Below, in pieces: positions 42,101 to 55,869 of a stretch of DNA of 64,000 bases. A program made the position numbers and the translations under genes. The first letter of the stretch is position 1; the number at the start of each line of letters is the position of its first letter. The notes beneath the pieces are model-generated. The model was not told where the DNA came from. It searched no databases and worked only from the letters and a program-made list of their open reading frames with translations. Source of the DNA: Eleginops maclovinus (Eukaryota > Chordata > Actinopteri > Perciformes > Eleginopidae); contig NC_086356.1 in assembly GCF_036324505.1 (NCBI RefSeq), positions 18,788,028 through 18,852,027 of the forward strand. Reading direction: 5' to 3'.

Positions 42101-44140
42101 GCTTTTGCTTCTCATCACTAAAGGCTCCGAAATGCCTTCACTGCTTCATTTTGTTGGTATTTTTCTTACAATTGCTGCCATAGTAGGATTTATTATTTGT
42201 TTTTTTATAAAGATTGTTTAAAGCCTGGTGATAGCAGTTGAGTCATATAGTAAACTAAAGAGTGCCACATATAGAAGTAGGAGAAGACCTCATCTAATTG
42301 TAAGAGAACTAACTGTTAAACAAATGTATCAGCAGGAGTTGGACTGAGCAATAAAGCTGAACTTTCTCACATAACTCCTCTGGGATAGCTGTCTCCCTGT
42401 GCTCCCCCACTCCCTGAAAAGGGTGACAGAGGGATAGAGTGAATGACGTGCCCCAGCATTGTGCTGCTGCACCATTGTGTATTTTGCATCTCCATAATAG
42501 AGGTGCCACTCGACTTCTCTTCCAATCAATGGGCTGGAGGGCCCATCTCTTTTCCTTGAAAAGCAACATGGCTGCCATCAATAGTTTCAAGACCCATTAT
42601 CACAAGTGAAGGAGGGGACGCTGGCTTTTTTGTGAGTATAGAGAGCTGACAGACTCATAACAGGAGTCACAACCATGTAAACAGACGGATACGCCATCAC
42701 TGCTATCACTGATTTAAAAGTGCATTATACTTGTACCTAAATCATAAATATAGTTGTGTGTGACATAGTGTAAAGATAAATATGGTTAGCTTTGGAACTG
42801 TTGTTGATTTATAAAGCAAAGGTTACTTTATTTAAGTTATTTTGATGATGTTAATGCAGGTCAATACATTGTTTTGAGCCCTATAGCCTGTTCTGAATAA
42901 TACTGGTACTTAATAGCTAATGCATGACAGTTACAGCCCAGGTTAAAATCTAATATATTCTATGAAATTTCACTAGAGGGGTATATAAATGGCTGTGCTA
43001 AAATCAGTAAAAGTTTAATGTACTTTCAGTGACACCTGGTGAACAGTTGTGTTAAATGCCCTCAGAAAAGAGTTGGTCCCAGCTATATTTACCAACCCAA
43101 TCAAATTGTCCAAAGAAAATAAAAGTAAAACAGTCCGATTTGAACTTTTTCATACTATTACTGATGTCTTTTCTTTCAGATAAAACGATAATGACCATTT
43201 ACACTCTTTAAATGTGTATTAAACCAGACACTTTCAAAATAAATGGAAAATACACTTTCAAAAGTTAGAGCCACAAAGAATCCAAATGAATTATTACAAA
43301 AACTATCCTTTATTTAATGTGCGTCTACATTCAGAGGAGTGTGTTCATAATGGGCACTTAACATCTCCACTCACCCAAACACAGACATTTTATTTCCCTC
43401 AGTGTGTCTTTGTGAAGACTTCAAACAAACACACGGGGTGAGGATAAACAAACTGAGGAGCGAACAGCTTCTTGGCTCCATTTGGGCTGCAAATCCCCAG
43501 GAGGAGGGGCTCACCTTTTCTCTCGTCTGTTTGAACAGTTTTTAAGAATTAACACTTGATACCTTGAGCAAACATCCATGTTTACAAGGTCAAGTGTATC
43601 ACTCTCAAGAGCTTCTTGTTTCAGCATTATCTGTCCTGGGATTTACACACATTGCAGAGGCTTACAGAAACTTTGGTTTTTAATGAAGGGGTTGTGGAGA
43701 AAGTCTCTGTAAGGCTGGTAAAAGAAAATTGCTCTGCTTCCCCAGCACACCTCTGAATTGGTCAGGATGAATAAACCCAGTAGTAAAACGTTCAGGCACT
43801 TTAAGTTATTTTCCTTCCTCTGTGGTCATAATGCAGTTAAAGAGTGGGACTCACTTATTCATACAGTGCAAATCTCTTGTCACTCATATAGAAATATTTT
43901 GTTTACAATATACTGTACAATTTATCTTTACATAACTGATAAACACAGAATAGGCTCCTGCAGCATTGTCTTTTACGTCACTGAAACATACCAAATGCTA
44001 TTAAGTGATAAACATTGTCCTGATTTTTTATAAACTAATGCAGATTTGAGGTTGAATGTAAAAGATCCAAATGTTAGTTCAGGAGATAAAGACAGTTTCT
44101 AGTGAGTTGATTTTGAGAAAGACCAATAACTTTCTGCTTT

Positions 44141-44917
44141 TCAGATAAATTTGGTCAAAACCAAAATGGTGGTCAGGATATTTAGAACAGTCCGACAAGG
44201 TGGGGAGGAACTTGAGTTTTCCTCATATAGATATTCTTCCTGGTCGATATAATCGTCCTCAGAATCTTCTTCAGTGTCTGAAAACCCGCTTCCCGCAAAC
44301 CTATCACTGGAATCGGAGCAGAACGTTTTCATGCTCACTTTTATGTACTCGCAAATGTTCCTGTCCGTGCCATCACACACACAAGTGTCTAGCTGCTGCG
44401 CCTTCGGCATTGTGCGCATGTTGGAGATCACTCTGCGGCAGTCATCCGAGCACCTCTCCCCTCCGAAAAGTTTTCTGCAGTGGAATAAATAATCCCTCAT
44501 GGCAGAGCTGCAGAAGTGGTCCCCCTCGCACTGCCGCCGGGCCTCGGTGCAGCCCATGGTGCTGGTCCGCGGCAGGCACGGCTCGATGGCTTGTTTGGTG
44601 CTCCTGCACACCGGGTCCGTGGTGCAGTCACAGTCCTCCAGAGCCGGGCCACCTTGGGTCATATTGAGCTGAATCAGAGAGGATATGCAGTGGCTGGGAC
44701 ACTTCTTTCGGTCACCACTGAGGACAGAGGAACAAGCATAAAGGTATTGATCGTAAGCGTAATGGCACTCCGGCTCTCCGTGGCACTTCAGGATGGCTTT
44801 CCAGCAAACCAGCCGACGACTGTGGTTAGGAGATCCCACACATAAGCCGATTATTAGGAATAATACGCTGCATATTAACACTGCTGTCCGCTCCATCAAT
44901 ATGGCACGACTTGCCAT
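44141..44917 (-). CDS. gas1: Growth arrest-specific protein 1 (GAS1)
   Basis: GAS1 is a GPI-anchored cell-surface protein that helps Hedgehog signalling as a co-receptor and is structurally related to GDNF family receptors alpha. The gene is a single exon, as in other vertebrates, of 258 codons (human 345; fish versions are shorter because the alanine/glycine-rich inserts are missing). After a signal peptide (about residues 8-28) come two cysteine-rich GDNFR-like domains with family blocks CWKAILKCHGEPEC, CPSHCISSLIQLN, GPALEDCDC, AIEPCLPRTS, MGCTEARRQC and CVCDGTDRNICE. An acidic linker (EEDSEDDYIDQEE) and a hydrophobic tail suited to GPI attachment end it. A second in-frame ATG seven codons in, directly before the signal peptide, may be the real start. 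The two fish paralogues (gas1a/gas1b) are not distinguished here. Confidence 0.95.
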   Translation of the reverse strand: MASRAILMERTAVLICSVLFLIIGLCVGSPNHSRRLVCWKAILKCHGEPECHYAYDQYLYACSSVLSGDRKKCPSHCISSLIQLNMTQGGPALEDCDCTTDPVCRSTKQAIEPCLPRTSTMGCTEARRQCEGDHFCSSAMRDYLFHCRKLFGGERCSDDCRRVISNMRTMPKAQQLDTCVCDGTDRNICEYIKVSMKTFCSDSSDRFAGSGFSDTEEDSEDDYIDQEEYLYEENSSSSPPCRTVLNILTTILVLTKFI

Positions 44918-45365
44918 TTCCAGGAAGATTGAATCTTAAAAAGGTTAGACTTCATGTGGGCTTCTGTAGAACCATCACGCTGCATCAAAACAAAGATACT
45001 CCCAGATGGTTTCATATCATGTCACAATAGGGGACTTGAAGTCAGCGAGACGCCACAAAGTCAGCAACAACAAGGATGGCCACAACATGATAAGATCTAA
45101 AAGTTTCAGAGCTCAGAAAAAGTTTCCAGTTGTCGCCAGTCCCGATGGTTTCACTCTCATCCCAAGAAGCATGTCGCTCAGGACCCACGCAGACTAGTCA
45201 AAGTTAGGACCAACTTTTAGACCTTTTTCCCAAACTCCTCAAAGTACCGCGATTTATCCCAAAGTCTCTGATCCGCTTTCTTTCTAGCCCGCATCCAGCC
45301 TCTGAGCAGATCTTTGTGATGAGGCTGTGCTGATGGTCTGATAAGGTTACTGCAACCCTCGCCTC

Positions 45366-45420
45366 TGATTGGTCCAAACTACTGTTGTGATTCTGTCGTC
45401 ACACACGGGCGGTGACGCAA
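45366..45420 (-). promoter_or_regulatory. gas1: Candidate gas1 promoter motifs
   Basis: About 450-500 bp upstream of the gas1 start, the minus strand carries a CCAAT box (45372-45368) and two CRE half-sites (45401-45397 and 45417-45413) in a short GC-richer stretch. The intervening 44918-45365 would be 5' UTR. Functional assignment is by motif and position only. Confidence 0.4.
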
Positions 45421-48400
45421 GCCAAACTGGAGTAAAAGGAAACTTTCAGCAACATTACTTTTTATTATCTCATCATCATAGAAAAGGACTTTTTTGAAGG
45501 CCCACAATTGAAATATTAAATTCATATATATCTATGGGGTTATGGCTATTTTTCACAGTGAAAGAGAAGTCTACTCAGATTTTAAAATTAGCAGTACCAA
45601 AGTGAAGAAAGGCTTTCCAAAGTTAAAGTCATGCATACAATGAAGAAAAAGTAAAAGTACTCATTATGCAAATAAAATTAGGTCTGTATTGAATTATAAT
45701 AATTGCTGCAATATGTGCATCATTTACATATTGCAGCTGGTAAAGGTGGAGCTAACTTTAACTACTTTACAACTTGGAGCATGTCAATGTGCCCCTTGGG
45801 TTAATAAAGTCTCAAATGTGATCTGAATCTGTAATATCAATATGTTTATTCAAAGCAAAGCTTAACTTTAGAAGTGTAAAGTCGACAACAATAATATAAT
45901 GAATGTACTGGGTTAAAAGTAGATGGATGATCTCAATGTATCCATAAATCTCTTAATTGTGCTTCTACAAAGTTTCTATTTCACATTATAAATAGTTCAA
46001 CTGCTGTGGTCTCATTCTTGAATAATTGCTCATCCTACACTGAGAGCCGTATTTAATAAGGCACATATTCTCTGGAAAACACTAGCATGGTGTTGCCTCC
46101 CCGCAGTGAGAGACGACAGCTGTTATAACACATGCAGCGCTCCTGTCTTACTCTTTCCGCCATGAAACATAGCAAGCCCTTATTGTGTAGTTATACAGCA
46201 CTGCACATATATATTTGCAAACACCAAAAAGACGTGACAGCTTGGAGGTTTAAGACCAATGGCTTCCTGATATGGAGCTGGGAAAATACCAGAGGCCTTC
46301 ACATGAGCAATGTAAAAGAAAAAAAACACATTTGGCGTTGTTTTACTACCCATTCAGTGCAAATGTAAGCAGCGGTGTGAAATCCTAATGACCTAGTACT
46401 TTACCTTTTGGTAAAGGGTATTTCCTATTTCCTAACAATAACACTTAAGGGTGTAAAGAGGAATAACAACTACAACCACACACTGTAAACAAACATGCAG
46501 CCACTGGGCATGAAAACAGAATGGATCTGCAGCCTTGAGGCCAACAGAACAAATAGTAGAGAAGAAAAGCCCTCAGTCGTTTGGATAACTGTTCTTCTGA
46601 CCCTGTCACATCACCACACTATGACCACAGAGATCTGGCAGCTCTCAGGGGACCCTCAGACCCCCCGATTCCAATTAGAGAGATTAGAGAGGAGTCAAGA
46701 CAAGTGCAGAAGAGTTTCTTAGCCAAACAACCCAAAACACCCCCTTCCACCTCCTCCAGCTGGCGTACCAAAGCAACAGGATGACTACAGACTCAATTTA
46801 CGGCAACATCAAAGTGGAGGTTGGAGAATGCCCAAATGGTGAACTGCTCAAGGGTCCGCATGAACTACAAAGAGCCTGACATCTGAACAGACTGCGAAGG
46901 CCAAAACTGGATCCTAACGGACAGATATGGTTGCTTTTTCCACTGCTGTAGACGTGACTATTAAACATGTTTTCTACTTTTTTGCAACGTTCAGAATCAC
47001 TTCAGTATCTCTAACTTTTGCCCTCTGTTGAGCCACATACTTTCTTTCAATAACAAACCAAAGAACACACCCTGACCACAGTCAAATTTTACTTTCAAGA
47101 AGGAGCTCATAATGCATAGCAGGACCAAAATCCCATCAGTGTTGGAGGGCGGCCAGATGAGAACAACGGCCAGATTCAGTGGAGCCAGTGGCTCTGTATG
47201 ATTGTGGAGGCAGCTGCTCTCCCCCAAACTGTACCTCTTAAATTACTTTAATACATCACTTAGAGTCTGTACTTGTATACTAAACTTCTAAGATTTTTCT
47301 CAGGGAAATATGAGGCCAGTGTCCTTTGCAGGCTTGTCCTCTATTTATTTCAAACGAGCACCTCCGGATATGCATCCTGTACATGCGGTTGTTCATGGCG
47401 ACTTGCATATAATAGTGTTTCCAGAATTGGAATGCGGTTCCCAAGAGTGGATTTGCAAATACTCATGCAGAGACAGACATGCTCTTCAGTTTGTCTCCAC
47501 TGCTGTCAGAAGTCATTACACACAAGCTGCTATGCCAGAACAATTCACTGAACTTTGTATTCAAGTGCTTCCAAGCTCAGAGAGAGGCAGCGCGAGAGGG
47601 GAGGGAGGGAAAGGAATCAATACTAAAACGCTGCCAAGTGTTTTTCTGCCTACATTTATTCATTTTTCTGAGGTTGTTGGAAACTGCTCAGATGTCTGCT
47701 TTAGACATACTAATATTTTGTCTCCATTCTTTTCACATGAAAGAGAACATTTCATATGCTTCTGGTGAAAACAAGAACATAACTTGCATGCATAGTCATA
47801 AAGGGCAGTATAAGTGTCATCTTGGATCAAGTCAAAAACAAGACACTGCAGTAGCTTGGTTTTTGCCTTAAAGATCAGAACAGAGGGATTTAATCACATG
47901 GATCAAAGAGAATTTAGCCACATAGCAGCATTATGTCAGCCTTTCAATCAGACTACAGGTGGATTGATTGCAACATTGTGTACAGACATCTCCTGAGGAT
48001 GGATCCTAATGATGCTTTGAAGTTGGCTGTTGTGCCACATTTAAAAAAAAACCTATTAAATGAATCATCATGACATTTGGTATAGATTGTAAGATGAATC
48101 TGACTTTTGAAATCCCAGACTTTTCATTGAGTACCACCAAATACCTCAATATCTACAACATGAATTTTAAAAAATGGCATACAGACATTCTTTGTTCCCA
48201 GAAGATACTTTCAAATGACTTTGGTAATGGTCTGTCTCCTATCAATTCACCCTTGGCAGGCTAACATCATTTTTTGTCTAGGTTGTCCTTGTGTTGTCTT
48301 TCCAGACGCTAAGACAACCCATACTGTTATCTCAGCCGAGATGTTTCAGGATGGTACCACATCTGAGAGTGCATCTCTCTGGGGGAAGCCACACACCATA

Positions 48401-51400
48401 ACAGGAAAAAATGACTTTGAACTCACAGAAGAGAACAGAGCCACAAGTTCAAACATCGATCATTGTGGCTGTGAAGAAGGCAAGAGTACTAAGATAATTA
48501 TTTGTTTTTGTACGATTGGTTTCCAATCAGCAAGGATTTCAGATTCCTCTGACTTTTATCACAGATCAGAATAGCATCTCGACAGAGTAAAGCTAGATAA
48601 CGTTTCAAAAAGATTCATGTTCTGGCTGTTTCACTTTAGGGTTTTGCAGAAAAGCACAATGGTCTGTGGAATAGATTGGAAAAGGTAGTAAAAGCTATCA
48701 CAAAGGTTGATAATTGATAGTGGGTGCTGTAGATTTATGACACCTGCAGTAAATGTGTGTTATAAGGAACAATGGAAACTCTCCAGGGATGCTTAGACCT
48801 GCAGTAGTGACACTTAGTAACAGTGGTCAGGCAATGATAAGATAACAGAGCCATTTCTCTTCAAAGAGGGGAAGATAATAAAGCCATGCAAACGTTCTCA
48901 CAGGTAATGAAAGTAGCTGTGTGTAAAAAAGCAATGGGGTAGCTTTTAGAATGGAAAAGAGACTCATTTTTGTTTGAAACATGATCTCTCTTCAAACTCA
49001 AATAACATGTCTAAAGTCAGGAGGCTTGTTCAGGCAAAACAATCTTTACTGTGGCCAAAATAATATCTATGAAGGAGGAAATAAAAAATATACAATGTTG
49101 GGGATTTATGTAAAGGTTGATTCCACTCTCACATTATGCTAAAGCTAAAGCTAGCGATGATCCGGTTTCCTGTGTTTTTGCTACATGTGGCTGCTGTCAC
49201 CCAATTCTCACCCTCAAGAGGCATGTTTTCATAAAAGATACTTTAGTCACAGTAAGAAGGGATCATTGTGGGATTACTACTCTGAGTATATTGCCAGTCT
49301 TTAATTTTCGTGGAACATTCTGTAACGCAGTCCCTCTGGCATCCTGCCAAAGTCAGGCACATTTGAGCCCAATCTTTAAGGCGTAGCTACCGCTTTAGGA
49401 GGCCTAAAATGAGATGTAACTCAAGGCTTCACTGACATTTGACTAATCACAATGTTTAAGCAAATTTGAAGAAGCTTGCTGAAAAGAATGTGCCACTGGT
49501 ACTAGATTATCTTTCTGCCAACCTCATGAGTATTCTTAGCACTTCAGACTAGGCATGGGAAACATGTGGGCTGATTTATGACATTCTGATGAACAATTGC
49601 AGATGCATTTGAAAAAATGGTATATCATTCCAGCTCAGTGTAGAGGCAGTAAAATATCTGTAATACCTGCAGAACTGTATTAGGAGTTAGACATCTGCTA
49701 ACTAATCGTTACAAATGCAAACATGTTCAAGAGCATCCTTTGGAATATATGTTTTGTTCCTGTAGATATAAAGGCCTATGGTTTGGTGGTAAAACGTCCT
49801 CCATTTACACAACAGTTATTGTTCCTAAAATGTAATACACACATATCCTACAAGCGGAAAACTCTGGTTTATGAAGAGTCTGGCGGTCAGAGCGCAGATG
49901 AGGCTGTCTTCAGTGACAGTAACCACATGCTCTGAATCCAAACACACCCACACAACCCTTAAGATACAGCACCAGCGGTGGTCCGGTTTTACTGTACCAA
50001 TCCATACCACTATATATCAACAAAACATAGATTGACTTTTTCCCAATTCTTTTAAATATCATGGTTACAACCGTTTTTGATAATTCAAATATAAAACAAG
50101 AAATATCTTCTTAGAGGATCATTTGTCCTGTCCATTGCCAGCTACTTTGTTCTAAGTATCTCTTAAGCAGATGATACAGACATATGACTCACATGCATGA
50201 GAAAATGGACATTTAATAAAATCTGATAAAGGTAAATGAGAGGATTGACTGGCCTAGCTTAGTGCACTGCAAGCATTAATGTTGCCTAGTAACATAACTT
50301 TGTACAAAACACTTCACTTGGCTTATAAACTGCAGTAAAGGTTTCTCCTATCCAACTTGGCTTTATTAGACAGTTTTGGTTACATTCTTAGACAAGGGTT
50401 TTCTCCAAACCGACTTTGGAGCTATGGGTAACCAGACACTCTTTCAGATGTCAGTTTGAATTTTATATTTTGGATGTACAAATATATAATGTAGTCTACT
50501 AAGTAAAGTTGGACTGCATCCTCCAAAAAAACAGAATTTCACAGGGTTGGCAAGATAGGGAATGCATAGAGTAACAGGTACTAATATGGGTCCTTTCTGG
50601 CTTAAAGTTGAGGCAGTATTTGGATTAGCAGTTAGCTACAGTCCGGGTGGTCTTGGATACAGAGTTTATGTTTAATTTAAACATAGGCTGTGTGAGTCTG
50701 CATACTGTCAGTGTGCTGAGAAAACCCATGCTGATGAGTAAAACAAGAGATGGGATGGTAAGTCAAATGTGTGGTCTGATGACTGAGGTTTTTAAACCTT
50801 TTTATGGTAATCAAGCTGGCAGACAGTATCTTAGTGGAAGTCTCCAGCTGGATAGATACATATCGTTACAGTTAGGAACATTTGTTGCACGTCATTGCTC
50901 ATCTCCTCTCTCTGCTTGTCAACTCTGTAATATCTGCAAAAAGTATTACAACTAGAATAGAGTCTACAGCCACAGCTGCTTGAGGATGTATAGGCATTTT
51001 GCTGGTTTGAGATAAATGCTAACATCAACATGCTAATATACTCAGAATGACAGTTCTAACAAGCTGATTTTCAACATCTTACATTAGAATTTAGTGCTAA
51101 CGTTTGCTTATTAGCACTAAATACAAAGTAACACATTTTGAGATATTTCCCTAAATCCACAGAGGCCAACCTTATGGTGGAGCAACAGGAAAAGTCAGAG
51201 GATCATCAAAATCAGTGATATGAATCCTCTGGAGACCATGAATGCCTGAACAATCTATCCAATAGTTGTTGAAATATTTCAGTCTTGACCAAAGTGAAGG
51301 ATCGACTTACCACTTGCATAGCTTCAAATATATCAACTACTGTTTTTCTCCAATGTTCTGCATAACCACTAATTGGATGATCTATTGTCTTTGTGATCTT

Positions 51401-53280
51401 TTTTACCATCCAGCAACAGAAAAATGGAGAAGGGCTGCAGAGAGGGGGGAGGTTGTTGAGTAAGCTGTCAGCTGCACAGACACACCACAGATGCACCACT
51501 ATAACACTCTTCAGAGTGTAAAGTAAACAGAGCCTGTCTGGACATGGACTGGATATCAGACAGACAAGGAAGGGCCACAAAAGAAAACAACAGGTACTGA
51601 CCTGTCATGGGTAGACAGAAAGGGAGGACAAAACAGTGCTGCTAAGATCATATTGTTTTATATTATGCATTATTCATTTAAACTAAGAAGAAATCAGTTA
51701 ACAAAAGTCATGATAAGATGATGTGGCTATGTGCTGGTATGATACTAACCACTTTTTAAAGACCACATGTTATTACATTTACTTTTGTCTATGAGAAACT
51801 AATTGTCGGACCTAAAGCTATATGTAACATGTTGCTCCTTTTGGGGGAAAAGGAAATGCCATACTACAGAATACACTGCAGTAATAATTTGAAATACTTA
51901 AATAGTATCATTATTATTCAAACCATTATATCTCATCTCTTCTTGTTCTCTATACATGAGCACACACACTTGCATACACACCCACATACACAAACCACAC
52001 ACACAGTAGCAAGGAGAAAATAAACAGGCTGGGTTTTGCTTTTCCTGCAAAATCTAAATATTGACTCGGTAACATATAATCATACACGGTCTGAACAAAA
52101 TCAAAAATAAACAAGTGTGCCTGTAATGCGCAAGTGTTTGTGTGTTTCATGGGCACTGAGGCCCTTGAATGCTGACACTGACAAACGCACATAAAAAGGT
52201 GGACGTGGTTCAGTTTTTACTGGATACCAGACGCTATGGCTTCCATCCAGCTACATAATGTACTTTTTTATTCTCTTTATACACAAAAAAGATTCTATCC
52301 AAAGCACAGTGTTATACGTTCCTGATCTAACATCTGCTATCAATCCACATGACTCACATGCAATATTAAAAAGGCTTCAGATTGCCAAGACATAAGTACA
52401 TTTCCATTGTGCTTTCAGAGGAGCTTTTCCCTTCAATGCCAAGTTTCCAAGTGACATAAGCAGCCAGAAATCCCCCAAACGGTGTTATTATTGTGTTGTA
52501 ATGTTATTAAAAGCTCATAATGTATGTTTTTCCCCATTTGCTGGAAGCTACAGTACAACATCAGCAAAAATACAGACTGTGTACACTGGCTTCAAATGCA
52601 TTGTTGTGCTGGAGCCTAAAAAGCCTGTTTTCCTGAATAATCGTGATTGATTGAATGTGGCTTTTGTGTTAGCATACTGTTCGATCTTTTGTTTTTCTCA
52701 GTGAGTCTTTATGGCCTATTAGTGATGTGGTAAAGCTGAAAAATGTCTGGCTCTTTGCCTGTCATAGTGTCCTGCTGATGCCAGAAATCATGAGAGGCTG
52801 ACCAAGAAACACAGAGGCTGAGAGAAATAAAAGTTGTTATTGGACTCACACAAAAGGATCTTTTCTAACTTGTGTTCTCTCTGGTTGAACACGTTTATTT
52901 ATTTGCCGTCTTACCAAAATGAGAAAATCCATACCCATTCTTATCTATCCATTTAAAGGTAACGCAATGTGCCTGCAGCGGCTCTGTGGTCGTTGGATCA
53001 GTCTGTATTTGGCAGCTTCCAGGTGTGAATGCAAGTAAACATCCTGTTATACCTCAGCCCAAAAGTGGTCTATTAGGCTTGTTCCTTCCAAAAGCAATTT
53101 GAACAGATGGTCAATTGAATTACACAATCTTTTTGTTGGCCTTCAACAGAGGCTGAAATTGTATGTGGGGGATGCTTGGTGACAATAAAAGGCTGATTTG
53201 GATGGAAGTACACACAAACTTCTACCGCATTCAAATAGAAGTTTAACAAAAACACATAAACAGTGAACATTAGCATCTTT
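45421..53280. other. gas1-fbp1 intergenic region
   Basis: About 7.9 kb of AT-rich sequence. 45580-45860 contains fragments (AAGTAAAAGTACTCATT, AGCTGGTAAAGGTGGAGCTAA) related to the hAT-type element at 14283-14838. Short open frames around 46495-46790 and 47270-47870 overlap one another in several frames and have no recognisable domain. No gene or RNA is recognised. Confidence 0.45.
45580..45860. repeat. Degraded copy of the AAGTAC-rich hAT family
   Basis: Shares AAAGTAAAAGTACTCAT and GCTGGTAAAGGTGNAGCTA with the intact element at 14283-14838 but has lost recognisable ends. Boundaries are approximate. Confidence 0.5.
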
Positions 53281-53288
53281 TCAATGCC

Positions 53289-53294
53289 TTTATT
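53289..53294 (-). terminator. fbp1: fbp1 polyadenylation signal
   Basis: Minus-strand AATAAA 241 bp downstream of the fbp1 stop codon; the first such signal reached on that strand. Confidence 0.55.
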
Positions 53295-53534
53295 TAAAAA
53301 ATACAGGGTCTGGCTCCAAATAACACTTACAAGATGGAACAAGCATAGTGTGAGGAAGGCTCAGCAGGCCTAGTCAGGTGCAGTGAGGAAACGAGTAGAA
53401 AGCACCTTACAATGAATATCCGCTTGATTGTGATTGTAGTCTGTCAAAGAGACACAGAGAGCATGATCAATAAACCATACTATCTGCCGGATTATGCCTG
53501 TTGTTTAGTACATTTTGTAACAGAGTTGTATACC

Positions 53535-55865
53535 TCATTTGTAATGCTTCTTACAGATGGAAAGATACTCCTTCACATCATCAGGGGATCCCAGGACCAC
53601 AGGAACTCGCTCATGGATGCTGGTGGGCTGGATGTCCAGAACATTCATGGATCCTGTGGTGGCCATGCCTCCTGCCTGCTCCATGATGTAGGCCATGGGG
53701 TTGCACTCATACAACAGCCTCAGCTGCAAAGAGAGAAGCAAAAAATAGGAGGGACTTGATATAAAGATTCATAACAAGTGTGGATTTTTACTGCAACTTC
53801 ACAGGGTCTAAAATTATTCTTAAAAAAACTCCATTCTTATCAGCTCCACTGCTTACCTTGCCCTTTGGACTCTTGGTATTAGCGGGATATAAAAAGATCC
53901 CTCCATACACTAAAGTACGATGAACATCAGCTACCATTGAACCAACATATCGACTGCCATATGGAGAAGAACCATCCTAGAAACAAAAAATGTAATGTCA
54001 AATTATAGTCAGCATGTTATCTCATATTCAGAATACAAAATATCTTGTAGCAAATTCCACATTTGGTGCCTTTGCAATAATATAGTGTTTCAATGCAACA
54101 GTGACTGCCATTACCTCTGGGAATTTCTTCTTTTGTAGGTACTCTTTCACATCTGGGTAAAAATGCTGAGCATATCCCTCATTCAAACTGTAGATTTTTC
54201 CCTTTTTCTTAATCTTCACATCCCGATCCACCAGGATGAACTCACCAATTGACTGAAAATTATGTGGAACATGTCAGAAGAAGGACACAGTACACTGAAA
54301 TAATGAACATAGAGGAATGATGTTAACATTTCTGATGCCATCTATGACAGTAAAACGTACCGGGTCAAGCATGAAGCAGTTGACTCCCTGTCCGGTGGAG
54401 AGGACCATCATGGTGGCGCTGCCGTACAGAGCATAACCAGCTGCCACGAGGTTTCTTCCAGGCTGCAGAGCATCCTTCTCACACGGCTCACCGTCAGTGG
54501 TCTACGGAGAGGAATGTTGTGGTTGATATTTTCACAAAATTGAATATCATAACGGTTGCATTGATTGCATTACAAACATTGTATCTGCCTGCCAGGAAAT
54601 GATTCACTTTAACTGTCTGATAACTATAGTTGAGTTAAAAGTACAATCCACTGCTATTAAGCAGAGCCAAGTGGAAATACTCAAGTAAAGTACAGGCATT
54701 GGGTAAATAAAATGAGTTGCAACACTAGACACTACTCTTTCACTTATAAATATGAAAGTTTGGCTTAAAAACTTAAGAACTAATAAAAGAATACTGAATG
54801 CCATATAAAACAATTGGCTGATAATATAACTGTGTTTATCAGCATGCAGTATCGTCATTACTCACCTTTTTGTAGATGCCGAAAATTGTTCCTATTGAGA
54901 CAAGACAGTCAATGTTTGAGGAACCATCCAGTGGGTCGAAGCACACAATGTATTTTCCCTGTCAACAAATAATGTCATACATGTCACAAAAATAGGAGGA
55001 AAATCCTTCATAAGGAAAAAACACACATATTTGCAAAAGATGAGCATGTTGGATTTGAATACCTGATTGTCTGGATCTACAATGATGGCCTTCTCATCTT
55101 CCTCTGACACCAGCACACAGGAGGTGAATGAGGACTTGATCATGTTGATTACCAGGTCATTGGACAGGATGTCCAGTTTCTTCACCTGGTCCCCTGTCAC
55201 GTTGGTGGTTCCAGCAATGCCATATCTTCCAAGAGAAGAAAGAGGCGAAGACTGAAGAGATCAAAGCCTCGATACATTTTAAAGCAATTTCAAAACACAT
55301 AGAACATCTAAATAAAATCCCTTGTGAGTGCAATGAGTGCCGCTTTCACTGCTTTTTTTCACAATATGAGAACAGTCTGGAAAGCACTATCTGCTTGGCC
55401 TCTGCCCATAGGGAATGTACACAACATGAGTACAGTTCACCTTTGGCCAGGGTTGACGATTAAACTGCTTACTTATTAAATCATAATGAATTTTACCAAA
55501 AACCAACACTAAAGTAATATATCCACACAAATCAAAATGAAGTTATAAAAAACCAAGGCCAATGCAATGGAATGAAAGTCATCACATTATCATTACCTTG
55601 ATTTAATTACAAATAATTCCTATGTTCACATTAAGATGCATGCATTGTTTCTGTCAATTCTTCCCAACATGGAAAAAGTAACTCATGCTACTCACAGGTT
55701 AGCGATCCCAGCCTTCCTGACAGCCGTTGAAATGGCTTTGACAGCTGTGCAGATGGAGTTGAGCAGGTTAGTCAGCTCACCTGTCCCCTGGGCCTTCCTG
55801 CCCTCCTCCAGGACAAACCTGGTAAGGGTCAGCACGTTGGTATCGAAGGCTCCTTTATCAGACAT
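53535..55865 (-). CDS. fbp1: Fructose-1,6-bisphosphatase 1
   Basis: Cytosolic, Mg2+-dependent enzyme hydrolysing fructose 1,6-bisphosphate to fructose 6-phosphate, the regulated step of gluconeogenesis. Exons, transcript order: 55865-55696, 55225-55063, 54958-54866, 54501-54361, 54252-54115, 53976-53857, 53723-53535; 1,014 nt, 337 aa (human FBP1 338). The seven-exon layout is that of vertebrate FBP genes. Visible: the AMP-site helix [17 protein letters not shown] near the N-terminus, the catalytic metal motif FDPLDGSSN (about 118-126) with the upstream EEDEKAIIV acidic segment, and the substrate pocket YGGIFLYP...[11 protein letters not shown]. Residues such as GVNCFMLDP and [12 protein letters not shown] favour FBP1 (liver type) over FBP2, though STGQGV and QKKKFPEDGS are FBP2-like. 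Which fish fbp1 copy it is remains open. No damage seen. Confidence 0.95.
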
Positions 55866-55869
55866 TGTG

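Noticed and set aside
47273..47871. Overlapping open frames in the gas1-fbp1 spacer
   Set aside because: Three frames overlap on the same strand, none resembles a known protein, and no splice pattern supports any of them.
53535..55865. Assignment as fbp2 (muscle type)
   Set aside because: Some residues are FBP2-like, but the N-terminal and GVNCFMLDP segments agree better with FBP1.
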